Positions 20,030 through 30,521 are shown, numbered from the stretch's first letter. The stretch: DNA of 56,735 nucleotides from SAR92 clade bacterium (GCA_018607525.1 JABBBH010000016.1:1-56735), one strand, 5' to 3'. Notes: generated by a model from the sequence alone, not told the origin. Program-made: numbers and translations.

Positions 20030-20506
20030 TTAACAGGCATCAGCCTGAATGTTATCGTCAATCACCAGCAATTGATCAACCTGTCGTTGAGCAATTAACT
20101 GTGTATCTCGTCTAACCACTAAATCTGCTAGTGAGATACTGTCTAAAAAATCATGTATGCGCTCACTCAAGTCATGCCATAAATTATGAGTAAGGCAGAT
20201 GTCTCCACCTTGGCAATCGCCCTTTCCTTGGCAACTGGTTGTGTCTATAGATTCATTAACCGCATTAATTATCTGTGCCACAAAAATATTTTCACTAGCT
20301 CTAGCCAACTTATAGCCACCACCGGGCCCGCGCACACTTGAGACTAGACCTGACTGGCGCAACCGAGAAAAGAGCTGCTCTAGATAAGACAGCGAAATAG
20401 ACTGCCTTTCCGAAATTCCAGCCAAGGAAATAGGTCTATCTTTTGCGTGCAATGTTAAATCTAACATTGCTGTGACCGCATATCGTCCCTTTGTGGTTAA
20501 GCGCAT
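20030..20506 (-). CDS. iscR: Fe-S-sensing transcription regulator IscR
   Basis: Rrf2-family regulator that carries a [2Fe-2S] cluster and represses the isc operon when clusters are plentiful. The 158 residues have an N-terminal winged helix ([17 protein letters not shown], the recognition part [16 protein letters not shown]) and the cluster ligands Cys92, Cys98, Cys104 with His107, the E. coli arrangement. It is the first gene of the operon, and a near-consensus type 1 IscR site overlaps its promoter, so it most likely controls its own synthesis. Confidence 0.98.
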   Translation of the reverse strand: MRLTTKGRYAVTAMLDLTLHAKDRPISLAGISERQSISLSYLEQLFSRLRQSGLVSSVRGPGGGYKLARASENIFVAQIINAVNESIDTTSCQGKGDCQGGDICLTHNLWHDLSERIHDFLDSISLADLVVRRDTQLIAQRQVDQLLVIDDNIQADAC

Positions 20507-20541
20507 TTTAATGACCTACATGTTGCCTGTTTCAGGGGTGA

Positions 20542-20574
20542 ATTATCTAATACCTGAGTGTTTTAGTCAATTAA
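20542..20574 (-). promoter_or_regulatory. isc operon promoter with type 1 IscR operator
   Basis: On the minus strand TTGACT (20565-20570) and GATAAT (20542-20547) are separated by 17 bases. The 25 bases at 20550-20574 match the published E. coli type 1 IscR consensus at 22 positions by my hand alignment, including both the GACT half and the GGTAT end. The operator covers the -35 region, so bound IscR would block polymerase. The site starts just after the trmJ stop codon. Confidence 0.8.
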
Positions 20575-20582
20575 TACCAAAG

Positions 20583-21326
20583 TTACTTAATTTTACGCTG
20601 CACCGCTGATAATAGACCTCTTAAAATGGAAACTTCCATTTCATCCATGCGTGTACGATTAAATAGTCGACGCAAACGGGTCAAAAGTTGTTTTGGGTTA
20701 TCAGGGTCATAAAAGCTGAGTTTAGCCATGGTGTCCGATAGATGGTTATGAAAATGCTCTAGCTCCTCAGCCGTTGCCATGGGTTGGTCCCATTCGCTAA
20801 GGGCTGGCATCTCACCTTTATCGTCAGCAAGACTAGCCATTCGAACCTCATAGGCTAGCACCTGCACTGCAGTGGCTAGGTTCAACGAGCTATATTCCGG
20901 ATTTGAAGGAATATGCACATGGTAGTTACACTTTTGAAGCTCATCATTGGTCAAACCTCTATCTTCTCGACCGAATAATAGTGCAACCTTATGGTTTTCA
21001 GCTTCGGCCCATACACGATCACCGCATTCCCTTGGGTTAATTAACGGCCAAGGAATTCGTCTTTCACGGGCACTGGTGCCGATAACAAGAGAACAATCGG
21101 CAATAGCCTCATCCACCGTATCAACCACCGTGGCATTTTGTAGAATATCGCGCGCACCGGCAGAACGCCAAATCGCTCTGGGCGCTGGGTATTCTCTGGG
21201 CTCAACCAAGCAGAGCTCCGCTAAACCCATGTTTTTCATCGCGCGTGCGGCACCCCCAATATTGCCTGGGTGGGCGGTATTGACGAGTACGATCTTAATA
21301 TTGGCTTGGCGAGCAGCTGTGGGCAC
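20583..21326 (-). CDS. trmJ: tRNA (cytidine/uridine-2'-O-)-methyltransferase TrmJ
   Basis: SPOUT-class enzyme that methylates the 2'-hydroxyl at position 32 in the tRNA anticodon loop. The 247 residues start with the family's IKIVLVNTAHPGNIGGAARA, contain LLFGREDRGLTNDEL in the middle, and near the trefoil knot have IPSNPEYSSLNLATAVQV. The start is GTG, backed by a strong AGAGGTG five bases upstream. The gene directly precedes iscR, an arrangement common in gammaproteobacteria. Confidence 0.96.
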   Translation of the reverse strand: MPTAARQANIKIVLVNTAHPGNIGGAARAMKNMGLAELCLVEPREYPAPRAIWRSAGARDILQNATVVDTVDEAIADCSLVIGTSARERRIPWPLINPRECGDRVWAEAENHKVALLFGREDRGLTNDELQKCNYHVHIPSNPEYSSLNLATAVQVLAYEVRMASLADDKGEMPALSEWDQPMATAEELEHFHNHLSDTMAKLSFYDPDNPKQLLTRLRRLFNRTRMDEMEVSILRGLLSAVQRKIK

Positions 21327-21387
21327 GGAGCACCTCTTAATAATTGCTTGAAGACGAAAAAATCCGTCTCTAATTCTGAGGGTCGCG

Positions 21388-21396
21388 ATTCTACCA
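21388..21396 (-). promoter_or_regulatory. Possible trmJ promoter (extended -10)
   Basis: Reading the minus strand, TGGTAGAAT forms an extended -10 element upstream of trmJ. No convincing -35 was seen. An AATTCTG/CAGAATT inverted repeat (21372-21378 and 21395-21401) brackets the element, and a small AGACG/CGTCT hairpin lies in the leader. Confidence 0.35.
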
Positions 21397-21468
21397 GAAT
21401 TATTGGCTAATTTTTATAGCTAAAACCAAATTTGTGGTATCGGCAGTTTTGGCAGGGGAAAACGGCGC

Positions 21469-21496
21469 TTTAATGAATTTTTCAATCTGGTACAAT
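21469..21496 (+). promoter_or_regulatory. Possible suhB promoter (extended -10)
   Basis: TGGTACAAT at 21488-21496 is an extended -10 element with five of six consensus bases, and TTTAAT at 21469-21474 is a weak -35 with 16-base spacing. It would give a leader of about 30 bases before suhB. Confidence 0.45.
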
Positions 21497-21530
21497 GCGC
21501 GCGCTCTTTAACTCATTTGGAACTACCACT

Positions 21531-22334
21531 ATGCAACCCATGGTCAATATAGCGCTTCGCGCTGCCCGAGAAGCCGGCGAGATGATTGTTAAGTCAGCTG
21601 ACAATCTCGACTTAATAAAAGTTGATGAAAAAGGTCGCCATGATTTCGTCACCGAAGTGGATAAACGTTCCGAAGAGACTATTATTTATCATCTCAAAAA
21701 AGCCTATCCAGACCATGCTTTTTTAGGCGAAGAGACCGGCCGTAGCGGCAACCCAGAAAGTGATACTGTTTGGATTATTGACCCCCTTGATGGTACTACT
21801 AATTTCGTGCGCGGCATTCCCCATGTAGCTGTTTCAATAGCTTGCCAATTTAAGGGCAAACTTGAACATGCGGTAATCTTGGAACCCTTTAAGCGAGAAG
21901 AATTTACCGCTAGCAGAGGTAAAGGTGCCCATTTAAATGGTCGTCGCATTCGAGTATCTGGTCGCAAAGAAAAAGCTGGCGCGCTCTATGGCACCGGCAT
22001 TCCTTTTAGTAATCCATCTTTCGCTTACATGACTGAATTCCTTTCCTGTATGCAAGAATTTGCCGATAATTCAGCAGGCATTCGTCGTATGGGAGTAGCC
22101 TCTTTAGATTTAGCCTATTTGGCGGCAGGGAAAATCGACGTTTTCTGGGAAATGTATCTAAAACCTTGGGATATAGCCGCTGGAGTACTTGTGATTCGTG
22201 AGGCTGGCGGTATGGTCAGTGACTTTAATGGTGGTGAATCATTCCTCGAGAGCGGTCATATTATCGCTTCAACTCCACGACTCTTTAAATCTAGCTTGCA
22301 GGTGGTATCCAAACACCTTGGTAAAATCAAGTAG
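21531..22334 (+). CDS. suhB: Inositol-1-monophosphatase / SuhB
   Basis: Li-sensitive Mg-dependent phosphatase; in E. coli SuhB also acts in ribosomal RNA antitermination complexes. The 267-residue protein has the family metal-binding motifs GEETG and WIIDPLDGTTNF, and the late motif PWDIAAGVLVIREAGG. I placed the start at MQPMVNIALRAAREAG, which matches E. coli SuhB in length and sequence; twelve more residues upstream from 21495 would be unconserved and would overlap the likely promoter. The gene is divergent from trmJ, as is typical. Confidence 0.95.
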   Translation: MQPMVNIALRAAREAGEMIVKSADNLDLIKVDEKGRHDFVTEVDKRSEETIIYHLKKAYPDHAFLGEETGRSGNPESDTVWIIDPLDGTTNFVRGIPHVAVSIACQFKGKLEHAVILEPFKREEFTASRGKGAHLNGRRIRVSGRKEKAGALYGTGIPFSNPSFAYMTEFLSCMQEFADNSAGIRRMGVASLDLAYLAAGKIDVFWEMYLKPWDIAAGVLVIREAGGMVSDFNGGESFLESGHIIASTPRLFKSSLQVVSKHLGKIK

Positions 22335-22338
22335 CCTA

Positions 22339-22794
22339 TTATTCCGCGGCTACTAGGGCACTAAGCGACTTTTTGGTCTGAGGTCCAACTAGCCTATGAA
22401 TTAACTCGCCTTGGGTATTGATAATTAAGGTTTCAGGAAGAACTGAGACTGGATCAAGATTCCAAATGCCGCGCGGGTCATGCAATAAATTATCGAATTC
22501 TATCCCTAGAGCCTGCATCTGCTGGGACAGCTCCTCACCCATCACCTGATCGAAGTTAACACCAATAACCAGTAACGATTCACTTAATTCGTGGGCGAGC
22601 TCATTGAGTTCAGGAATTTCATCACGGCAAGGGGCACACCAGGTAGCCCAATAATTAATAATCACTGTTTTCGACGGTGAGACCAAATTAATCGTTTCAC
22701 CGTTTGTTAGTCTATGACTTTTTTCCCCAACAGAGGATGGTTCCATACCGCAACCCAGTAATAGAAAGCTGACAAGATAAATAATCCGTATCAT
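22339..22794 (-). CDS. TlpA-like thioredoxin-fold lipoprotein
   Basis: Predicted membrane-anchored thiol-disulfide protein of 151 residues. It has a short signal and LLGC lipobox (Cys15), then a TlpA/ResA-type thioredoxin fold with the active site ATWCAPCRDE (Cys53 and Cys56). A cis-proline-like segment (VSVLPETLIINTQGEL) appears in the expected place. Such proteins usually reduce periplasmic thiols, for example in cytochrome c maturation or metal-site loading, but the target here cannot be told. It converges on suhB with a 4-base gap and interrupts the otherwise familiar suhB-arsC neighbourhood. Confidence 0.88.
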   Translation of the reverse strand: MIRIIYLVSFLLLGCGMEPSSVGEKSHRLTNGETINLVSPSKTVIINYWATWCAPCRDEIPELNELAHELSESLLVIGVNFDQVMGEELSQQMQALGIEFDNLLHDPRGIWNLDPVSVLPETLIINTQGELIHRLVGPQTKKSLSALVAAE

Positions 22795-22918
22795 AATGCT
22801 TATTAGTCTCTTAAAATGAAATCAATGACGCCCATTAAAGCGCCGTTAGTTACTATAATACGAATAGCCATTTATAGATTACTTTTTAAAAAATAAATTT
22901 TAACTAGGTTTGCCCCTT

Positions 22919-23859
<941 letters not shown>

Positions 23860-23863
23860 GCCA

Positions 23864-24211
23864 TTGACTACCCAAAACACATATAACAGCCTAAAACAGC
23901 TAGTAAGAATCAGCTACCTACTCCTGGTTTTGGTATTAGGAGCCAATCTTTGGCAACAAAACCAACCCCCTGTTATTTATTTTATTGTCCTGTTGCCGTT
24001 ATTGATGTTTGCCCCAGGGCTTTGGTTTAACAACTTAAGAACCTATATTTGGATGGGATTTGTGTTGCTGTTGTATTTTGCATCGGCAGTATTTGGCGTC
24101 ACTAAACCCCAACCAACTTCTCTGGATTTAGCGGAACTAGTGTTAACAGTGGTGGTTTTTTGTGCTGCCATGCTCTATACCCGCCGAATACAGGTTAGTT
24201 TAAAAGACTAA
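23864..24211 (+). CDS. DUF2069 inner-membrane protein
   Basis: Predicted small membrane protein of unknown function. From a TTG start at 23864 it has 115 residues with about four hydrophobic segments (LVRISYLLLVLVLGANL, PVIYFIVLLPLLMFAPGLW, IWMGFVLLLYFASAVFGV, LVLTVVVFCAAMLY). The TTG has AAGG about 10 bases upstream and starts just after the wrbA stop; the longer frame upstream would overlap wrbA by 83 bases. The family is defined by its place beside wrbA and hda in Pseudomonas and relatives, and the same order is kept here. Confidence 0.82.
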   Translation: MTTQNTYNSLKQLVRISYLLLVLVLGANLWQQNQPPVIYFIVLLPLLMFAPGLWFNNLRTYIWMGFVLLLYFASAVFGVTKPQPTSLDLAELVLTVVVFCAAMLYTRRIQVSLKD

Positions 24212-24225
24212 GGAACCCACTAGCT

Positions 24226-26073
24226 ATGGCAACTCATAATCCCTCATTATTTAGACGCTTATTGGGTTATATCAGTAAGGTTTTTAAAGCCTTTAAGCTG
24301 ATGTTAAGCATTATTTTTTTCGCCATTTTTGCCTTGTTTTTAATTGGCATTTTTTCCAATCAACTACCCCCTATCCCGGAAGAAGGCGCGCTTTATCTAG
24401 CACCCTCTGGCGTATTAGTTGATCAAAAATCTTACATTTATCCTATTGATTCATTGTTTGCCGATCAAACCATGTCCAATCAAGAAACCTTGGTTAGGGA
24501 TGTTGTTGAATCCATAGATTCAGCCACCTATGACCCAAGAATTACTCATCTGGTGATAGTGACTGATTTTCTTGAAGGCGCAAGTATTGCGAAATTAGAA
24601 GAAATTAGTCAGGCACTGATGCGCTTTAAGGCGACAGACAAACCGGTAATAGCCGTTGCTGATAATTTCACCCAATCACAATACTTTCTCGCCGCCCATG
24701 CAGATGAAATACTCATGAACCCCATGGGATCTGTATTAATTACTGGGATTGGCGCCTATGGTAGTTATTTTCGTAACGCCCTAGATAAACTCGATATTAA
24801 GGTGCATGTTTTTCGGACTGGAGACTATAAAAGCGCCGCTGAACCCTTCTTAAGAAATAATATGTCCGCTGAGGCCAAAGAAGATATCTCCGCGGTGATT
24901 AACCAGCTATGGCAGTCTTATACAGATAAAATTGAAAGCCTGCGTGGACTCGAAAAAGGCACCATCGACAACTTAGCTAATAACCTGCATAGCCAGCTGC
25001 AGACAACTCAGGGTGATACCGCGAAACTGGCTTATAACGCAGGGCTCATCGATTATGTTGCAACCCGCAGCGAAATGCATAATTACCTAAATTCGCAAAT
25101 CCCTAATGACATGCATGGTGAATTTGTTGCCATTGACATGTCTTCTTATGTTGCCAATATTCGCCGTGAAAACAGTCATGAACAGGCGGCAGATAAAATA
25201 GCGGTTGTGGTTGCCAAAGGCACCATATTCGATGGCGAGCAGCCTGAAGGCGAAATCGGCGGCGACACCCTCTCTCAAATACTATCCGAAGTGCACTATG
25301 ATCCTCATGTTAAGGCGATTGTGCTTCGTATTGATAGCCCAGGCGGTAGCGCCTTTGCTTCAGACAATATCAGAGATTCACTTTACGGACAGGGCAATCA
25401 ACAGGTTCCAATTGTAGTCTCGATGGGGAGTTATGCCGCTTCCGGAGGTTACTGGATTGCCGCTGAGGCAGATAGAATTGTCGCCATGCCCTCTACGATT
25501 ACTGGCTCTATCGGTGTCTACAGTATGATTCCTAACTTTGAAAAAACACTGGCCACATTGGGTGTCAACTCAGATGGCGTTGGTACAACTGATATAGCAG
25601 ATATCATGCAACTTGATCGACCGATGAGCAAACAGGCTAAAGTTATTCTTCAATCCAGTGTTGATCATATATATGATCGGTTTATTGATCTGGTAGCCAA
25701 TGGACGGGACCAAAGCCCTGAAGCTATTCATGATATTGCTCAGGGACGTATCTGGACCGGCCAACAGGCACTTGAAAACGGTTTAGTTGATCAGCTAGGT
25801 GATTTAAACGACGCTATTACAGCTGCGGCAGAACTAGCAGGCATCCAAGAGTATTCGGTCACTTACCCGTCGCGAATTTTGACGCCACAGGAACAGTTTT
25901 TTCAAGATATTAGCCAGAATTTTTCGGCTTCAATCAGTAAGATAGGGTTTTCAAAATTCGCTTCAAGCCTAATAAACAGCGAGACCATGACGGCAATTAG
26001 CCCTCTCAAACACCTTAGTGAATTTAATGATCCACGAGGTGTTTATCTGCGCTGTGATAATTGCTCTATGTAG
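24226..26073 (+). CDS. sppA: Signal peptide peptidase SppA, long (67K) type
   Basis: Inner-membrane serine protease that degrades cleaved signal peptides in the periplasmic face. The 615-residue protein is the duplicated form, as in E. coli. It has an N-terminal membrane anchor (about 22-43), the general-base lysine in the first half at 202 (TGDYKSAAEPF), and the catalytic serine in the second half at 406 (GSYAASGGYWIA). Dyad residues are therefore both present. It sits between the DUF2069 gene and hda, a position where Pseudomonas has no sppA. Confidence 0.96.
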   Translation: MATHNPSLFRRLLGYISKVFKAFKLMLSIIFFAIFALFLIGIFSNQLPPIPEEGALYLAPSGVLVDQKSYIYPIDSLFADQTMSNQETLVRDVVESIDSATYDPRITHLVIVTDFLEGASIAKLEEISQALMRFKATDKPVIAVADNFTQSQYFLAAHADEILMNPMGSVLITGIGAYGSYFRNALDKLDIKVHVFRTGDYKSAAEPFLRNNMSAEAKEDISAVINQLWQSYTDKIESLRGLEKGTIDNLANNLHSQLQTTQGDTAKLAYNAGLIDYVATRSEMHNYLNSQIPNDMHGEFVAIDMSSYVANIRRENSHEQAADKIAVVVAKGTIFDGEQPEGEIGGDTLSQILSEVHYDPHVKAIVLRIDSPGGSAFASDNIRDSLYGQGNQQVPIVVSMGSYAASGGYWIAAEADRIVAMPSTITGSIGVYSMIPNFEKTLATLGVNSDGVGTTDIADIMQLDRPMSKQAKVILQSSVDHIYDRFIDLVANGRDQSPEAIHDIAQGRIWTGQQALENGLVDQLGDLNDAITAAAELAGIQEYSVTYPSRILTPQEQFFQDISQNFSASISKIGFSKFASSLINSETMTAISPLKHLSEFNDPRGVYLRCDNCSM

Positions 26074-26081
26074 ATTTTGGA

Positions 26082-26783
26082 CTATATATCCAAGGTCGCT
26101 TTTACGAAGGGAGTGGTTAATCTTCGCTGCTCTCTTAAGGAAGCACTGTCTAGCGCCTCAAGAGCACCAATCAGTGTATTGGTATCCCGCGAAAGTCGGG
26201 TGAGTAAAAACCTCGCAACCTCATCAGAAAGATACATACCACGCAGGTTACTGCGAAACTGAAGGAGTCGCCTAAGGTCATCATCACCAAAGTCGATTAA
26301 CCCATGAATCAGTCCAGATTGTAATCTTGATAGTAGATCGGGCAATTGAATTCCCAAATCCTCCAACAGTAACGAACTAGAGAAAATTAACTTAGTACCA
26401 CTTTGCTTACATTCATTGAAGAAATTAAATAGCGGCACCTGCCAATCTGGGTTATCAGCCACAGCCTGTAAATCATCTAGACATACCAGTGAAGCCGCTT
26501 CAAGCCCCTCAAATATAGGTTGCGGCTGATATTCCTTGAGCTCTTTAAGGGGCAGATAAATAGCGTCGCCGGAACGATCGAAAGGCCCTCTTTGACAGGA
26601 GGCCTGCAATAAATGTGATAAACCACTACCTGAATTACCCACTAAACAAACAAACCGCTGACCGCTTTCTTGCAGTAAAAATTTTGCTAACTGCTGCGTA
26701 GAGCCATTGGGTGCATAAAAATTATCAAAGGTCGCTTGATCATCAAGCTTTACCTCTAAATTCATTTGATGTAATTGACTCAT
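26082..26783 (-). CDS. hda: DnaA regulatory inactivator Hda
   Basis: AAA+ relative of DnaA that, with the DNA-loaded sliding clamp, triggers ATP hydrolysis on DnaA and so limits replication initiation. The 233-residue protein has an N-terminal clamp-binding-like sequence (LEVKLDDQATFDNF), the FVCLVGNSGSGLSHLLQA nucleotide loop, which lacks the Walker lysine as family members do, VCLDDLQ for Walker B, and the C-terminal sensor region. It overlaps the DUF2066 gene by four bases (ATGA) and converges on sppA. Confidence 0.94.
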   Translation of the reverse strand: MSQLHQMNLEVKLDDQATFDNFYAPNGSTQQLAKFLLQESGQRFVCLVGNSGSGLSHLLQASCQRGPFDRSGDAIYLPLKELKEYQPQPIFEGLEAASLVCLDDLQAVADNPDWQVPLFNFFNECKQSGTKLIFSSSLLLEDLGIQLPDLLSRLQSGLIHGLIDFGDDDLRRLLQFRSNLRGMYLSDEVARFLLTRLSRDTNTLIGALEALDSASLREQRRLTTPFVKATLDI

Positions 26784-27865
26784 TGATTCACCCAGCGATA
26801 GGTTAAGCGACCGATTGATCGGTTGTCTGAAGATTTATTGGCTTCTAAAAAGCCACTACGAAGTAATTCAGCATGCAATAGATCAGCCCTTACATTGGCT
26901 TCTATTGCTACCACCAGCTCATCTTTATTAACGGAATATAACTGCAAGGACTCTATCATTTCCAACTTTTCTAACTGAGTCTCTGCCGACTGGTAGGTCG
27001 AGAAATTATCCACACCCTCAATTTGAGCCAACAAACGGTTGGTTTCCAGTTGAGGTATATAGGTATAAGACTTGAGTAAAGTATCCAAAACAGCATCAAC
27101 AGAATTATCCATTAAACCAACCAATGATTCACCTTGGAAGTCATCCATTTTGCGCTTACCTATTTCTTGATAGGCCCAGGCACCTCTGACTTGGCCGTCC
27201 GATGCTTTAAAAACTCTAACTGCAAACCATCCATCAGCAGCATAGCGCTGAGAGGCCTTGTTAAGTCTATCGGCGCGCAATGCCCAAGCTTCATTAGCAG
27301 ATACCGAAAGTTGATCTTCCAAATCATAGCTTGGGAAAAAATAAGATACCGCCCGCCCCTGCATTGCCTGATCGAATGCGCTTAACACTTCATAGAGTGG
27401 CTCTTCAGGGTCGGCCTGCTGAGCTAATGACTCATGGATAACACGGCGACCATGATCTAAATCATCAACCATGAGCCATACAAGAAAATTGGGGCGCTGG
27501 GTAGAAACTATGGATACCTGAGCCTGCTTTAAAAGCTTATCAACAAATGTTCGATCAAACTTAACATCCAAAGCCATTTCATTGTGGCTATCCAAACTCG
27601 CTGTATCAACTTGACTAAAACCTACCGAATCTAAAAATGCTTTTGGGTCCGTTAAAAATGGTTGAAGTAGTGGCGATTGCATAATTTGGCTATCTCCACT
27701 GAGCTTAATCAGCATGCTCGAAAACGCCTGATCGATACCACTATCTCTAGATTTTGCCGATTGATCGCCCACCGGCACCAAAACACGATAAAGATTCGTA
27801 GTTTGATCGGCACTTGAAAACAGGCTAAAACATAGCAAAATAGAGGGCAACCAACGTTTCAACAC
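26780..27865 (-). CDS. DUF2066 secreted protein
   Basis: Predicted periplasmic protein of unknown function, 361 residues, with a signal peptide ([18 protein letters not shown]). The family hallmarks are the early [16 protein letters not shown] region, the [17 protein letters not shown] segment and [12 protein letters not shown]. The start is GTG with GGAGA six bases upstream. DUF2066 genes are found immediately upstream of hda in Pseudomonas-type genomes, which agrees with the four-base overlap here. No function should be inferred beyond the envelope location. Confidence 0.88.
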   Translation of the reverse strand: MLKRWLPSILLCFSLFSSADQTTNLYRVLVPVGDQSAKSRDSGIDQAFSSMLIKLSGDSQIMQSPLLQPFLTDPKAFLDSVGFSQVDTASLDSHNEMALDVKFDRTFVDKLLKQAQVSIVSTQRPNFLVWLMVDDLDHGRRVIHESLAQQADPEEPLYEVLSAFDQAMQGRAVSYFFPSYDLEDQLSVSANEAWALRADRLNKASQRYAADGWFAVRVFKASDGQVRGAWAYQEIGKRKMDDFQGESLVGLMDNSVDAVLDTLLKSYTYIPQLETNRLLAQIEGVDNFSTYQSAETQLEKLEMIESLQLYSVNKDELVVAIEANVRADLLHAELLRSGFLEANKSSDNRSIGRLTYRWVNQ

Positions 27866-27968
27866 AAAATCTCCAAATTATTTTGCACTATTGTACCAGT
27901 GCTTGATGAAAATTTACCCAACTCAGCTTAAAATACCCAACTTCTATTTATCGCAGTGGGATTCATTC

Positions 27969-29024
27969 ATGACCAAATCGACTCAATCTTTGAGTTACAA
28001 AGACGCTGGCGTTGATATTGATGCCGGAAATGCACTAATCGAAAAGATCAAAGGTGCGGCCAAACGAACCCGTCGACCTGAAGTAATGGCAGGCCTAGGA
28101 GGGTTTGGCGCATTATTCGAGCTTCCTACGGGCTATAAACAACCCGTATTAGTCTCAGGCACTGATGGTGTTGGTACCAAATTAAGATTAGCACTGGATT
28201 CAGGTAAGCACAGCACGGTAGGTATCGACCTTGTTGCAATGTGCGTAAATGACCTCATTGTCTGTGGTGCAGAGCCTCTTTTCTTTTTAGATTACTATGC
28301 TACTGGCAAACTTGATGTTGATATTGCTGCCTCTGTTGTGCAGGGAATCGCCGATGGCTGCGAACTTTCAGGATGCTCGCTGATCGGCGGCGAAACCGCA
28401 GAGATGCCGGGCATGTATGAAGGCGAGGACTATGATCTTGCAGGCTTCTGTGTAGGTATTGCTGAAAAATCTGAGTTGATTGATGGTTCTAAGGTTGCTG
28501 TTGGCGATACTATCATCGGCATGGCATCCACGGGGCCGCACTCGAATGGTTACTCACTGATTCGCAAAGTGCTAGAAGTCACAAAGACTGATCCATCGAC
28601 CTTTGAACTCGGTGATGAAAAGCTAATCGATTTACTTATGGCGCCAACAAAAATTTATGTTAAATCACTTCTAGATTTAATCGGTCAGTCCCCGGTTCAT
28701 GCCATAGCGCATATTACAGGTGGCGGTCTGTTAGAAAATATCCCTCGCGTATTACCAGAAAACGCCACTGCAGTGATAGATACCAATGCATGGCAACGTC
28801 CGATTGTTTTTGACTGGCTTCAAGAACAGGGAAACATTGAAGCATTAGAGATGTATAGAACGCTTAACTGTGGTGTTGGCATGGTAATCTGTGTTCCTGC
28901 TGATGCGGAACAAAAAACACTCGATATTCTAGCGGCAAATGGTGAGCAAGCTTTTGTTCTTGGTACGATTCAAGAAACCAAAGACGGACAACCACAGGTT
29001 CAACTGGATGGCATGACTGAATGA
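27969..29024 (+). CDS. purM: Phosphoribosylformylglycinamidine cyclo-ligase (AIR synthetase)
   Basis: Closes the imidazole ring in purine synthesis, using ATP to make aminoimidazole ribonucleotide. From the ATG at 27969 it has 351 residues. It contains [18 protein letters not shown], the [12 protein letters not shown] nucleotide motif, and the glycine-rich [16 protein letters not shown]. The longer frame beginning at 27891 adds 26 unconserved residues and is rejected. It is divergent from the DUF2066 gene and overlaps purN by four bases, the standard purMN pair. Confidence 0.97.
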   Translation: MTKSTQSLSYKDAGVDIDAGNALIEKIKGAAKRTRRPEVMAGLGGFGALFELPTGYKQPVLVSGTDGVGTKLRLALDSGKHSTVGIDLVAMCVNDLIVCGAEPLFFLDYYATGKLDVDIAASVVQGIADGCELSGCSLIGGETAEMPGMYEGEDYDLAGFCVGIAEKSELIDGSKVAVGDTIIGMASTGPHSNGYSLIRKVLEVTKTDPSTFELGDEKLIDLLMAPTKIYVKSLLDLIGQSPVHAIAHITGGGLLENIPRVLPENATAVIDTNAWQRPIVFDWLQEQGNIEALEMYRTLNCGVGMVICVPADAEQKTLDILAANGEQAFVLGTIQETKDGQPQVQLDGMTE

Positions 29025-29692
29025 CCCCTAGCGTGCAAAAACGATTGGTCGTTCTGGTCTCTGGTGGTGGCTCTAATCTGCAATCCATTATTGACGCCTG
29101 CGCGCAACAATCAGTGAATGCCAAAATCTCGGCAGTGATTAGTAACAACCCAGATGCAGGCGGCCTTGAAAGAGCCGCTAAGGGCAATATCCCCAACATT
29201 GCCCTCGATCATCGTACCTTCGAGAGCAGGGAATCCTTTGATCAGGCGCTTAGCGATCTCATAGACAGCTTTGCACCAGACTTAGTCATCCTTGCGGGTT
29301 TTATGCGGATTTTAACGCCAAGATTTGTCGATCATTATTTGGGTAAAATGATGAATATCCATCCTTCATTATTACCCGCCTATCCAGGCCTTCATACTCA
29401 CAGGCGTGCAATTGAAGCCGGTGAAAAAGAGGCCGGAGCTACGGTTCACTTTGTCACCCCCGAATTAGACGGCGGCCCAGCCATTATTCAGGCAAGGGTT
29501 GCAATCTCTGCCTCTGACAATGAAGCCTCATTGGCAGCTAAAGTACTTATCCATGAGCACCAAATTTACCCTAAAGCCATTGAATGGTTTTGTGAAGATA
29601 GACTTCAAATGAGGTCAGGCCTAGCTGAGCTGGATAATACGCCGCTAGAAAATCATGGAATTATTCATAAAAGAATTGAACATTCTGATTAA
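29021..29692 (+). CDS. purN: Phosphoribosylglycinamide formyltransferase (GART)
   Basis: Transfers a formyl group from 10-formyltetrahydrofolate to GAR in purine synthesis. The 223-residue protein starts with [18 protein letters not shown] and carries the catalytic [17 protein letters not shown] and [17 protein letters not shown] motifs with the invariant Asn, His and Asp. Its start codon overlaps the purM stop (ATGA). The C-terminal tail after WFCEDRLQM is variable, as in relatives. Confidence 0.97.
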   Translation: MTPSVQKRLVVLVSGGGSNLQSIIDACAQQSVNAKISAVISNNPDAGGLERAAKGNIPNIALDHRTFESRESFDQALSDLIDSFAPDLVILAGFMRILTPRFVDHYLGKMMNIHPSLLPAYPGLHTHRRAIEAGEKEAGATVHFVTPELDGGPAIIQARVAISASDNEASLAAKVLIHEHQIYPKAIEWFCEDRLQMRSGLAELDNTPLENHGIIHKRIEHSD

Positions 29693-29709
29693 ATTATTGT
29701 CCTAAACAT

Positions 29710-30519
29710 ATGCACCAGTTAACCAAAAATTTAGCACCAACAAAGCCCATATCAGTATTAGCCATATCGATGGCCATTATTTTGGCTATGGGAGTTTTTG
29801 TAGCTTCATTTAGCCGGGCAGAAAAACTTCAGGTCGCATCAGAATTTCTTGTACCTTTAGAAATGAAATATTCCACAAAAATTAAAGGCATGGATGTTGA
29901 ATTAACCCAGCGTCTGGTAAAGAACGAAAACGGTCAATTTACGGAAAGCATCGTCGCTAAGGGCGTTCTGGGAAAGGTCACCGAAAAGGGCCTTTTTCAT
30001 CTTTCGCAAAATGGTCATGTAATACCTGATAGTTTCACTAAGAAACAAAAAACGATTATTGGTAAGCGTTTTGAATTTCAAGAATATGATTGGCAAGCAA
30101 AAAAACTGAATTTTTCCTTTAAAGAAGGAACTGGAAGCATCGGCCTCCTTTCAGGTTACCAAGATACAATGACCCACAAACAACAGTTGCGATTTGATTT
30201 AGCTTCAGGGCTCAAGGATATCTACTACACTGTTATTAAGAAGGGAAAGATCGAAGATTATCGCTACCAAGTTATCGGTAATGAGGTGCTAGCAACTAAT
30301 ATTGGCGAGTTGAATACCACCATTTTATTACGTAAGGATATCATCGAGGACAAAGAATCCGCTGATATTCAATCCAAAATCTGGCTAGCCTCCGATTGGG
30401 ATTTTGTCATGGTGAAATTTGAAACCTATGACAAAGATAAAGTAACAACCATGAAATTTACTCAGGGAACTCTTAACGGGCAACCTATTACACCCTTAGA
30501 GAAAAAAGCAGAGATATAG
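29710..30519 (+). CDS. DUF3108 periplasmic protein
   Basis: Predicted secreted protein of unknown function, 269 residues, with a signal sequence or N-terminal anchor (ISVLAISMAIILAMGVFVASF). The remainder is a beta-rich domain with the family pattern YSTKIKGMDVELTQRL, then DWQAKKLNFSFKEGTG and LRFDLASGLKDIYYTVIKKG. In Pseudomonas the equivalent gene also follows purN, so the neighbourhood supports the assignment. It is followed after two bases by the DUF3014 gene. Confidence 0.86.
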   Translation: MHQLTKNLAPTKPISVLAISMAIILAMGVFVASFSRAEKLQVASEFLVPLEMKYSTKIKGMDVELTQRLVKNENGQFTESIVAKGVLGKVTEKGLFHLSQNGHVIPDSFTKKQKTIIGKRFEFQEYDWQAKKLNFSFKEGTGSIGLLSGYQDTMTHKQQLRFDLASGLKDIYYTVIKKGKIEDYRYQVIGNEVLATNIGELNTTILLRKDIIEDKESADIQSKIWLASDWDFVMVKFETYDKDKVTTMKFTQGTLNGQPITPLEKKAEI

Positions 30520-30521
30520 GT

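Noticed and set aside
22803-22871. 22-codon open frame on the minus strand just before the TlpA-like gene
   Set aside because: It has an ATG and stop but no ribosome-binding site and no recognisable sequence; a frame this short is expected by chance.
27891-27968. N-terminal extension of purM
   Set aside because: The added residues are unconserved and cross the promoter region; the conserved protein begins at 27969.
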